Shown here in pieces: positions 22,525-28,134 of a stretch of 28,134 nucleotides of DNA. Numbering within the stretch: the first letter of the stretch is position 1; each line of letters starts with the position of its first letter. The stretch is from a virus. The position numbers and the translations under genes were made by a program. The stretch lies in the IMG/VR virus record IMGVR_UViG_3300036985_001348, positions 1 to 28,134 of that record. One strand, given 5' to 3'. The notes beneath the pieces are model-generated. The model searched no databases. It saw only the letters and a program-made list of their open reading frames with translations, and had not been told where the DNA came from.

Positions 22525-22971
22525 ATGGCATACGTTCAATTATCAACACCCGAAATAGAAATCGAAATACCGTCTATTGAAATCGGTTCAACAGTAATCA
22601 GACGCAAAGCAAAGCTGTTCAGCCTTATTTACAACAAGGGCAGCAAAGAAGTATCTATTGCGTGGACAGTACAACATTACGCTGCAACAACCGCAGACGG
22701 TTACGGGGATTACCTTTCTTTTATTCCCGATTGGAGCGTTACAAGTGTGGCAGATAATACCACTATGTGCAATGTTGCAAACGGCTTCCCGATTGAAATG
22801 ATTGAGATAGGACAAGATGAAGACGGCGATCCTATTTTTAATTACGACCCTTCAATCAATTACACAGGGCAATATGATTTTTTCAGTCATTTAGCAGAAA
22901 CACAACCCGTTAAAATTCATGAAATGATTATCCAATTTGGTCAGCAAGTTAAGTCATGGGAAAAACGGTAA
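22525..22971 (+). CDS. Unknown protein after the tail fibre
   Basis: A 148-residue protein, start MAYVQLSTPEIEIEIPSIEI at ATG 22525 (an upstream ATG 22486 would overlap the fibre gene). The N-terminal half is beta-rich (VIRRKAKLFSLIYN, EVSIAWTVQHYA) and the C-terminal half has FNYDPSINYTGQYDFFS, then HLAETQPVKIHEM and a helical end. I recognise no family. Position between fibre and lysis genes suggests a small tail accessory or fibre chaperone, which is a guess. It overlaps the next gene by 16 bases. Confidence 0.65.
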   Translation: MAYVQLSTPEIEIEIPSIEIGSTVIRRKAKLFSLIYNKGSKEVSIAWTVQHYAATTADGYGDYLSFIPDWSVTSVADNTTMCNVANGFPIEMIEIGQDEDGDPIFNYDPSINYTGQYDFFSHLAETQPVKIHEMIIQFGQQVKSWEKR

Positions 22972-23411
22972 ACCTTTATAACCTAACAATGTTGGCAATG
23001 ACAGCAAATGTGTATGTAGATACGCCAAGCTATTATGAGCCACGAATTAGAATATTAAAGGAGGATGTAAAGTTCTTACTATCTACAGGCGAATTGCTGA
23101 CCATTAAAGCGGGGTTTGAATGGGATGAGGTAAGTGTACCATACTTACTGCAATGGGCATTCCCTAAGTCTGGTAAGTATGCTTACAGCGCAATGGTTCA
23201 CGATGCACTGTATTACACTTTGTACAAGTCGCAAAAGTTTGCAGATGATGAATTTAAAAAGTGGATGGATGCAACGGGTAGCATCAATGCAAATCAAAGC
23301 TGGTTGAGGTGGGCGTTTGTAAGAATGTTTGGCGGTATTTATTGGAACAAAAACGTACGCAAACCGAGTGAAAGGTATTTGAAAAACAGAAAATTAATTA
23401 CAATAAATTAA
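22956..23411 (+). CDS. DUF1353 family protein
   Basis: A 151-residue protein with the DUF1353 pattern: a beta N-terminal part with LLSTGELLTIKAGFEWDEVS, then PKSGKYAYSAMVHDALYYTL (conserved His-Asp pair in AMVHDALYY), and KFADDEFKKWMDATG. Family members are common in phages near tail and lysis genes; a biochemical role is not established to my knowledge, although the conserved His/Asp set suggests a hydrolase-like site. The C-terminus has WLRWAFVRMFGGIYW, a common ending in the family. Confidence 0.82.
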   Translation: MGKTVNLYNLTMLAMTANVYVDTPSYYEPRIRILKEDVKFLLSTGELLTIKAGFEWDEVSVPYLLQWAFPKSGKYAYSAMVHDALYYTLYKSQKFADDEFKKWMDATGSINANQSWLRWAFVRMFGGIYWNKNVRKPSERYLKNRKLITIN

Positions 23412-23426
23412 AATAATTAGGTAGTC

Positions 23427-23612
23427 ATGTTGCATTCATATTTAAGCGGGGATAAAGGGCCATTTTTCACACTAACCAGTTTTTTCTTTGGTAGCGTATT
23501 CGTAAACATCCAGGTTAGTTTGTCGATAATATCTTTCAGCATTGCCATCGTTGTAGGAATACTTACCATCATTGAGAAAGTAACAGCATTAAGAAACAAA
23601 AAAAATAAATAA
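23427..23612 (+). CDS. Small membrane protein, holin candidate
   Basis: A 61-residue protein, hydrophobic from about residue 10 to 50 (FFTLTSFFFGSVFVNIQVSL, then SIISFSIAIVVGILTII), ending in a short basic tail EKVTALRNKKNK. This size and layout suit a small holin or an antiholin. It starts 15 bases after DUF1353 and is followed by a second membrane protein and a spanin, i.e. the lysis cassette. Confidence 0.65.
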   Translation: MLHSYLSGDKGPFFTLTSFFFGSVFVNIQVSLSIISFSIAIVVGILTIIEKVTALRNKKNK

Positions 23613-23613
23613 T

Positions 23614-23925
23614 ATGGAACAAACACTACCGTATCTGTGGGATGCTTTTAATGCAAATATTGATTGGGTAATAGTAATACTTGTTATTGCCAGCGGTTAC
23701 TTTCAAAGTGCATACCTTAAAGATTTAAACTTTAATGATGCACTGAAAACGCTTTTGGTATCATTTATTGTGAGTGGTATTTACTTAGCCGTTGGTGGCA
23801 ATATAACAGACAAAGCCTCATTGGCAAAATACTTTTTTAGCTTCTTTTTGGCTACATCATTGTATGAAGTATTGCTCAAAGGATGGACTAAAAAATTAAT
23901 TGGTGATCAAAAAAAGAAACTATGA
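23614..23925 (+). CDS. Membrane protein with about three TM segments, holin candidate
   Basis: A 103-residue protein with three hydrophobic stretches: WVIVILVIASGYFQSAYL (about 17-35), TLLVSFIVSGIYLAVGG (about 45-62) and YFFSFFLATSLYEVLL (about 73-88), followed by a basic C-terminus GDQKKKL. This is class I holin topology; the holin forms membrane holes that release or activate the endolysin. Which of the two adjacent small membrane proteins is the holin cannot be settled from sequence. It overlaps the spanin gene by 4 bases. Confidence 0.7.
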   Translation: MEQTLPYLWDAFNANIDWVIVILVIASGYFQSAYLKDLNFNDALKTLLVSFIVSGIYLAVGGNITDKASLAKYFFSFFLATSLYEVLLKGWTKKLIGDQKKKL

Positions 23926-24455
23926 ACAAAATATTAGCAATAGTAAGCAATGCCATCATTGCGGCGGTATTGATACTCTCATTATTTGGCTGCAAAACAT
24001 CGGAGCAGTTGTACAACAAAGCAAAAGTAAAAGACATTGTAAAGGTTGCAGAATTGGCGCGGATTGACTTTCCTTGTACTACCACAAAGATTGACAGCGT
24101 AACCACTGTGGATACCTTGTATGACTTTATAGAGGTTGATTGCGCACCGGCTACTGTTGATTCGTTTGAAACCGTTGTAGTAAAAACCGTAAAGGTAAAA
24201 GTGCCTCAAAAGGTTGTAACCATTCGCACCGTTGTAAAGGTAGAGGACAGCGCAAAAATAAAGGTTATGTATGCAGAAATTCAAAAGGCAGCAGCCATAA
24301 TAGTTGCAGAAAGAAAGCTATCAGAGAAATACAAAGCAGAATCAGATGAACAACGTAAGGCAAAAAATTGGTGGCGCAAATGGTGCCTCATAACCTGGGG
24401 CGTTATTGCCGTTGGTATTGCATTTAGATTGTTGCGCTCTAAAATTGGTTTGTAA
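23922..24455 (+). CDS. Unimolecular spanin (lipoprotein with C-terminal transmembrane segment)
   Basis: A 177-residue protein. The N-terminus is a lipoprotein signal with a lipobox ending LFGC (Cys24), so it would be anchored in the outer membrane. The C-terminus has a TM helix WCLITWGVIAVGIAFRLL with flanking basic residues, so it would also be held in the inner membrane. Between them are a beta-rich part (TTTKIDSVTTVDTLYDF, PQKVVTIRTVVKVE) and a coiled-coil region (AEIQKAAAIIVAERKLSEKY). This two-membrane topology is that of u-spanins, which fuse the membranes in the last step of Gram-negative lysis. It fits the neighbouring holin-like and endolysin genes. Confidence 0.8.
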   Translation: MNKILAIVSNAIIAAVLILSLFGCKTSEQLYNKAKVKDIVKVAELARIDFPCTTTKIDSVTTVDTLYDFIEVDCAPATVDSFETVVVKTVKVKVPQKVVTIRTVVKVEDSAKIKVMYAEIQKAAAIIVAERKLSEKYKAESDEQRKAKNWWRKWCLITWGVIAVGIAFRLLRSKIGL

Positions 24456-24507
24456 TTGCACTTTCTATTGTGCAATTTAAAAACTTATAGCACTTTCTAT
24501 TGTGCAA
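24456..24507 (+). repeat. Two direct copies of an inverted repeat before the endolysin gene
   Basis: TTGCACTTTCTATTGTGCAA at 24456-24475 and the identical 18-base core again at 24490-24507, 32 bases apart. Each copy is itself an inverted repeat, GCAC-N8-GTGC. They lie in the 87-base gap between spanin and endolysin, the longest plus-strand gap in the lysis module. They could be operators, attenuating stem-loops or RNA-processing sites. Confidence 0.75.
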
Positions 24508-24542
24508 ATATTCAAATAATTATGACACATTAAATAACTATT

Positions 24543-24959
24543 ATGGTTACATCAGCACAGGCATTAAAAAAGTACGGGCCACCAGAGAAAGAATTGCACA
24601 TGACTTTGTGGGAAGTTCCAGCACATTTAAGAGTGCCACCAATACCCGAAAAAATATATTGCAATAAAGACCTTGTAAAACCTTTACTTGCTGCAATCTG
24701 TGAATTACACGCCACCGGCCACATTAAAGAATTAAAAACTTGGGATGGCTGTTTCAACATCCGCAAAAAGCGTGGCCTTGCATCTTCATCATTACATAGC
24801 TGGGGAATTGCCATAGATATAAACGCGGCTACAAACGCACTCGGGGCAAAGCCAACACTGTCAGCAGGGTTTGTAAAATGCTTTACAAATAACGGGTTTG
24901 AATGGGGCGGAACATGGCGGCGTAAAGACGGGATGCACTTTCAATTATCAACTATCTAA
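24543..24959 (+). CDS. Endolysin, M15-family peptidase
   Basis: A 138-residue peptidase that cleaves peptidoglycan cross-bridge or stem peptides at lysis. Zinc ligands fit the M15/VanY pattern: SLHSWGIAIDIN (His85, Asp92) and KDGMHFQL (His132). FEWGGTW at 119-125 matches the region with the general-base acid. Single-domain length is typical of compact phage peptidases. No signal peptide is seen, so it needs the holin. It is followed after two bases by a metallophosphoesterase gene. Confidence 0.9.
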   Translation: MVTSAQALKKYGPPEKELHMTLWEVPAHLRVPPIPEKIYCNKDLVKPLLAAICELHATGHIKELKTWDGCFNIRKKRGLASSSLHSWGIAIDINAATNALGAKPTLSAGFVKCFTNNGFEWGGTWRRKDGMHFQLSTI

Positions 24960-24961
24960 TT

Positions 24962-25951
24962 ATGAACAAATACGACATCGCGCGTAGTTTCAGAGAAAAA
25001 CATCCAAACTATCCAACGCTTAAACTGGCGCGGATAATGTACAAAGAAAACAATTTGCTATTCGCAAACTTAGACGCAGCAAGGTCGGCACTAAGGTATA
25101 TTGAAGGCAAACAAGGAGACCGCCACCGTGCAGCGGTAAAAGGTAGCACATTTGTAATTGAGGAGCCGCGACCATACAACCCGTATAACCTACCCGATTC
25201 AGATGAAACAATATACGAACCCTACCACATTAAAGGTTTTAAACGTGTAGGCATACTATCCGATATTCACGTTCCATACCACAACATACCAGCACTCACA
25301 GCCGCAATACAATACCTTAAAAAAGAAAAAGTAGACGCATTACTACTGAATGGCGATACTATCGACTGCCATACAATAAGTAGCTTTGACAAAGATCCTA
25401 AAAAAAGAAACTTTGCTGGCGAATTGGATGCCTTTGCACAATTATTTGAGGTGTTGCAAAAGCAATTAGATTGCAAAATATTCTTTAAATTAGGCAACCA
25501 TGAAATAAGATACGAAAGGTTTTTATTGCAAAAGGCTCATGAATTAATCGGGGTAAAAGAATTTGAATTCCAAAACATCATTAAGGCACGGGCGAACGGT
25601 ATTGAGATAATCGGCGATAAAACAGTAATGAAGTTGAACAAACTAAACGGCATACACGGACACGAATATAAAGGCGGCATTTCGGCACCTGTAAACATTG
25701 CAAGGGGTTTATACCTACGGGGCAAAGTAAGCGCGTTTCAAGGCCACAATCACGCTACAAGCGAACACACTGAAGCGGATATGAACGGCGAAATTACAAC
25801 TACATGGAGCATCGGCTGCCTTTGCGATTTGCATCCGTCTTATGCACCGCTTAACAAATGGAATCACGGACTGGCAATAGTTGATCTGGATGAAAACGGC
25901 AAAGATTATGAAATGAGAAACAAACGTATTCGCAATGGTAAAGTAATGTAA
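24962..25951 (+). CDS. Calcineurin-like metallophosphoesterase
   Basis: A 329-residue two-part protein. Residues 1-60 are helical and may form a small helix-turn-helix (FREKHPNYPTLKLARIMYKE). The catalytic part has all five metal-site blocks: LSDIHVPY (Asp101, His103), LNGDTID (131-ish), LGNHEIRYERF (178-188), NGIHGHEYKGG and QGHNHATS. The fold hydrolyses phosphomonoesters or diesters; nucleic-acid end processing, cyclic nucleotide cleavage and counter-defence are all possible. Position after the endolysin marks it as an accessory gene, the last large one of the plus-strand block. Confidence 0.88.
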   Translation: MNKYDIARSFREKHPNYPTLKLARIMYKENNLLFANLDAARSALRYIEGKQGDRHRAAVKGSTFVIEEPRPYNPYNLPDSDETIYEPYHIKGFKRVGILSDIHVPYHNIPALTAAIQYLKKEKVDALLLNGDTIDCHTISSFDKDPKKRNFAGELDAFAQLFEVLQKQLDCKIFFKLGNHEIRYERFLLQKAHELIGVKEFEFQNIIKARANGIEIIGDKTVMKLNKLNGIHGHEYKGGISAPVNIARGLYLRGKVSAFQGHNHATSEHTEADMNGEITTTWSIGCLCDLHPSYAPLNKWNHGLAIVDLDENGKDYEMRNKRIRNGKVM

Positions 25952-25953
25952 CA

Positions 25954-26193
25954 ATGGAAAACATAACGCCGCCGGAAGATGAGCCTATTGAGGAAGCTAT
26001 CGAAGAGTTTGAATTTGAAACAACAACCCGCGCCGAATACATCCATTGCGCATCCGAGGCTTACTGCACCGTGGCAGAAAGTAACCCAATGACAAAAGAA
26101 GATACGATAATTGTGGAATCCGTCAAAAGAAAGTGTATCAAAATAATTAGCTACTATGTAGATGAAATGTATGATGAATTGTTTGAGGAATAG
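25954..26193 (+). CDS. Small acidic protein, unknown
   Basis: A 79-residue, very acidic protein (PPEDEPIEEAIEEFEFE near the N-terminus, YVDEMYDELFEE at the end) with two Cys in YIHCASEAYCTVAE. It starts three bases after the phosphoesterase. No family is recognised. Acidic small phage proteins are often inhibitors or DNA mimics; nothing specific supports that here. It is convergent with the next gene, with one base between stops. Confidence 0.6.
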   Translation: MENITPPEDEPIEEAIEEFEFETTTRAEYIHCASEAYCTVAESNPMTKEDTIIVESVKRKCIKIISYYVDEMYDELFEE

Positions 26194-26194
26194 C

Positions 26195-26437
26195 CTACAC
26201 TAATTTTCCAAAATTTTCGGGCGGTTCGGTATTGAAAATTGTTTTCCATAATTCCTTAGCCTCTACCTCATTAATAGATAATGCGTAGTATTTATCAATA
26301 GCAGCGTTAATGGCTTCAGATGCGAATTGTGCCATGTATATTCCTTTGTCTTGTCTTAGCTTTTGCAACCTTGCTAATGTGGTTGTATCTATTCTTAGTG
26401 ATTGGTGCGTGAATGCACCTTTGCTGTAATTGCTCAT
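26195..26437 (-). CDS. Ribbon-helix-helix-like DNA-binding protein
   Basis: An 80-residue protein with an RHH-type N-terminus: THQSLRIDTTTLARLQKLRQ, a turn at DKGIYMAQ, and helix FASEAINAAIDKYYAL, then an acidic tail EVEAKELWKTIFN. It is likely a small transcriptional regulator of the early region. It is the first minus-strand gene and marks the switch of coding strand. Confidence 0.68.
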   Translation of the reverse strand: MSNYSKGAFTHQSLRIDTTTLARLQKLRQDKGIYMAQFASEAINAAIDKYYALSINEVEAKELWKTIFNTEPPENFGKLV

Positions 26438-26514
26438 GTTGTTTTGTTTTGTATGCGTTCGGGTATAATGTTGTTTATTATAGGCATTTCAAACCCTTTC
26501 GGGGGTAATAAGCA

Positions 26515-26886
26515 TCATTCATAAACAAACCTTGTTTGACTTGTGATTATTGATGTTACTTCTTTATAAATTTCGGATCTATTTAAACCCGTTTCTTTGG
26601 CCGCGTGGTTTGCCGATGTGTACACCGTGTTTGTGTATCTGTCCTTTACTGGCCTGCCAACGGGGCCGCCTGGTTTCTTACCCGCATTCTGTGAGTGAAC
26701 CAATATCTTGCTGCCATCCTTACACATTTCAAATATCTGCAATTTCTTTGTTTCGTAATCGAACATTTCCAGCACCGCTTCAATTAGGTCGGCTTGTAGC
26801 CTATTGCTCACAACGCTGTACGATTCGCGCCCTGCAACGAATACTTTATATTTAATCGGTACGTTTTTAAACTTTCTTAGTTCCAT
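26515..26886 (-). CDS. NUMOD1-type DNA-binding protein
   Basis: A 123-residue protein with an N-terminal part of unknown fold (MELRKFKNVPIKYKVFV, QADLIEAVLEMF) and a C-terminal stretch from about residue 70 that reads KKPGGPVGRPVKDR, TNTVYTSANHAAKETGLNRS and EIYKEVTSI, close to the NUMOD1 helix-turn-helix repeat that occurs in homing-endonuclease DNA-recognition tails ('V-D--TGEVY-S-REAA---G---S-I'). No nuclease motif is present, so it may be a nuclease-free derivative or a regulator. Its start is 18 bases from the tRNA-like element, which is read in the same direction. Confidence 0.6.
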   Translation of the reverse strand: MELRKFKNVPIKYKVFVAGRESYSVVSNRLQADLIEAVLEMFDYETKKLQIFEMCKDGSKILVHSQNAGKKPGGPVGRPVKDRYTNTVYTSANHAAKETGLNRSEIYKEVTSIITSQTRFVYE

Positions 26887-26903
26887 ACGGTTAATTACTT
26901 TGG

Positions 26904-26992
26904 GCGGTGGATAGGATTCGAACCTACATTCCGCTGCTACGATGCAGCGTTGTTACCCTTGATGGTTTTTAAGCCATTTACACCACCACCGC
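26904..26992 (-). tRNA. tRNA-like element, non-canonical
   Basis: Read on the minus strand: 5' GCGGTGG pairs perfectly with 3' CCACCGC (an extra G-C pair outside is possible). A canonical T-arm GTAGG-TTCGAAT-CCTAT precedes the 3' acceptor strand. A perfect stem CGCTGC / GCAGCG with loop ATCGTA lies four bases upstream of the T-arm. The total, 89 bases, is long; the D region holds about 17 extra bases, including a hairpin ATGG / CCAT with a CTTAAAAA loop. The loop on the CGCTGC stem is six bases (eight if the inner pair opens), not seven, so no anticodon can be assigned safely. CCA is not encoded. It may be a degenerate tRNA, a long-variable-arm tRNA with odd folding, or a structured leader of the next gene. 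Confidence 0.5.
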
Positions 26993-26997
26993 CGTTT

Positions 26998-27028
26998 AAA
27001 AAAATGGCATACATTAACCGGTATGCCA
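26998..27028 (-). terminator. Intrinsic terminator of the minus-strand recombination operon
   Basis: TGGCATAC (27005-27012) pairs perfectly with GTATGCCA (27021-27028) around an eight-base loop. On the minus strand it is followed by seven T (A-run 26998-27004). It lies 19 bases after the stop of the gene at 27047. Confidence 0.85.
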
Positions 27029-27046
27029 GCGGCATTTAAAACAAAA

Positions 27047-27532
27047 CTACTTAGCGATAGTTACTTTATAAGATGATGTCGATGTCTTTGACGGTGGGTA
27101 AACTTTGTACGTTTCGCCGGTGTTTTCATCGGTTACCAGTAAGCCAGACAAAGGAACGGTTTTTAGAAAGTCTTTGCGATCTGCCAACTCGGAATCAAGA
27201 TAATTAATTTTGTTTTCTAATTCGATTATCTTAGGATCTTCGCATTTACTAAAATCGTACTTTGTACCAACTTCAGCAAGTTCTATCTTAGTTCCAGATC
27301 CGGTGTTTGCTGATTTGCCATGCTTTGCAATTTCATCGCGCACGAAATCAATATATTGTTTATTGCCTTTTACTTCCTTTACAAAGGCTTCCATTGCCGA
27401 TAAGGCTTCGGCGGCTGGCAATGCGTTGCCGTTTTCGATAATGTCGTTTACAACACTATCGGCTGCAATCTTTAACTGTGTTTTGGTGTAGCCTGCACTT
27501 ATTACCGGCAGACTGTAGTTTAAATTTTCCAT
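27047..27532 (-). CDS. Unknown phage protein linked to the ERF gene
   Basis: A 161-residue protein with helical N-terminus (TKTQLKIAADSVVNDIIENG), FVKEVKGNKQYIDFVRDEIA, a conserved-looking AEVGTKYDFSKCEDPKIIEL, a coiled-coil part NKINYLDSELADRKDFLKT, and a C-terminal tail with TYKVYPPSKTSTSSYKVTIA. From its size and place it resembles small proteins that accompany recombination genes in Bacteroidota phages, but I cannot name a family or function. It is followed by a strong terminator. Confidence 0.75.
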   Translation of the reverse strand: MENLNYSLPVISAGYTKTQLKIAADSVVNDIIENGNALPAAEALSAMEAFVKEVKGNKQYIDFVRDEIAKHGKSANTGSGTKIELAEVGTKYDFSKCEDPKIIELENKINYLDSELADRKDFLKTVPLSGLLVTDENTGETYKVYPPSKTSTSSYKVTIAK

Positions 27533-27554
27533 TATGTTTTGTTTTAATTAATGA

Positions 27555-28134
27555 TTATTCGGGTATCGCTTCGGCCATAATAAGATTGTAGCGGAATGTG
27601 GCTGCTTCAACAAAGCTGGCATCTTTGACAATGTAGGCAGGTAGTATCTTCTTAAACTCTTTTAGTTCATCTACGGTTGTGAGCAGCGTTAACTTATCCT
27701 TGGCGTGTTTTATTTCTTCCTTGTTTGTTGCAGATTCTGTAGGTGTAGATTTCTTTTCTTTTACTGCTTGTGGTGCTACCGCTTTATTTGCATCATCATC
27801 TTCAGCACCGATATTAACTATTGACTGCAAAGCGTAACGCCTGGCGTAACTAAGGCCGCTGCCATGCCTTTGAGCATCGTTTACTTTATCAACTACTATT
27901 CTGGTAAGGCTGCTTATAAATTCGCCAGAATTGTGCAGTAATATTGTTTCTACAAAATCGCAGCCATCAATAACAATGGTAGGCTGAATAGCACAAATAC
28001 CGTTCCGGTTAAGCACTGGTAAAACTGCTTCGCGAATTGCGTTTAAATCGGCATAAGTTTTCTTAAAAAATGGGTTAATTGCATCCTTTGTGGCATTGCC
28101 CATTTCGGATTGCGCTTGCACTAATGCAGCGGCA
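27555..28134 (-). CDS. ERF-family single-strand annealing protein, partial at window end
   Basis: The visible 192 or so residues run off the window: in-frame codons upstream of the apparent GTG (28121) read AAALV without a stop, so the true start is outside. The ERF signature is clear: QSEMGNATKDAINPFFKKTY, ADLNAIREAVLPVLNRNGI, LHNSGEFISSLTRI and RHGSGLSYARRYALQSIVNI, GAEDDDANKA. ERF proteins anneal complementary single strands in phage recombination and circularisation. The C-terminal tail (KKILPAYIVKDASF and so on) is likely a partner-binding region. It is in one operon with the 27047 gene (23-base gap). Confidence 0.92.
   Translation of the reverse strand, partial: AAALVQAQSEMGNATKDAINPFFKKTYADLNAIREAVLPVLNRNGICAIQPTIVIDGCDFVETILLHNSGEFISSLTRIVVDKVNDAQRHGSGLSYARRYALQSIVNIGAEDDDANKAVAPQAVKEKKSTPTESATNKEEIKHAKDKLTLLTTVDELKEFKKILPAYIVKDASFVEAATFRYNLIMAEAIPE

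Noticed and set aside
26464-26469. TATAAT as a sigma70 promoter on the plus strand
   Set aside because: No -35 box at proper distance and no plus-strand gene downstream; Bacteroidota promoters use a different consensus.
26494-26506. ACCC/GGGT hairpin between the two minus-strand DNA-binding genes as a terminator
   Set aside because: Stem of only four pairs and only a short T stretch after it on the minus strand; too weak to list.
1-28134. Integrase, repressor, attachment site or insertion sequence
   Set aside because: None found in the reading frames or as terminal repeats; lifestyle is left open.

Overview
The window looks like part of a tailed siphophage (HK97-like capsid and head-tail genes) or an intact prophage of a Bacteroidota host, possibly a freshwater or soil Chitinophagaceae-like bacterium. 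Evidence for the host group: moderately AT-rich DNA, almost no Shine-Dalgarno sequences, promoter-like TAnnTTTG boxes, an FAQ-type signal peptide, and tail-fibre sequence of the 'VGIGTTTDGGYKLNV' style common in Bacteroidota. No integrase, repressor or attachment site is visible, so lifestyle cannot be decided from this window.

Layout. 62-1235: a cytosine-5 DNA methyltransferase with a long second reading frame lying inside it, then a small DNA-binding-like protein. 1270-5694: a terminase module in which the likely small subunit and the large subunit are separated by three sugar-modification genes (a Stealth/GT-like protein, a two-domain glycosyltransferase, and a TylC3-type sugar C-methyltransferase). 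5681-11178: portal, a small linker ORF, a MuF head-morphogenesis protein fused to an HEFAH zincin domain, a small Cys protein, a reverse-strand ribbon-helix-helix gene with its own promoter and terminator, prohead protease and major capsid protein, closed by a strong terminator. 11246-13558: head-tail connectors, an Fn3-like decoration protein and tail-completion proteins. 13580-22520: tail tube (with a probable UGA readthrough extension carrying a LamG-like domain), tail assembly chaperones joined by a -1 frameshift at an A9 run, tape measure, a large tail/baseplate protein, a second tube-like protein, and a tail fibre that begins with a Sec signal peptide. 22525-25951: two accessory proteins, two small membrane proteins (holin candidates), a one-gene spanin, an M15-family endolysin and a metallophosphoesterase.

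From 26195 to the window end the coding strand switches to minus: two small DNA-binding-like genes, an odd tRNA-like element, a terminator, a conserved-looking phage protein and an ERF-family single-strand annealing protein that runs off the end. This is the edge of the early (replication/recombination) region, convergent with the late region.

The genes on the plus strand are tightly packed, many overlapping by 4-30 bases, so they probably form a few long late transcripts. The most unusual points are the dual-coding methyltransferase locus, the in-frame UGA between the tail tube and a lectin-like domain, the sugar cassette between terminase genes, the MuF-zincin fusion, and the non-canonical tRNA-like element.
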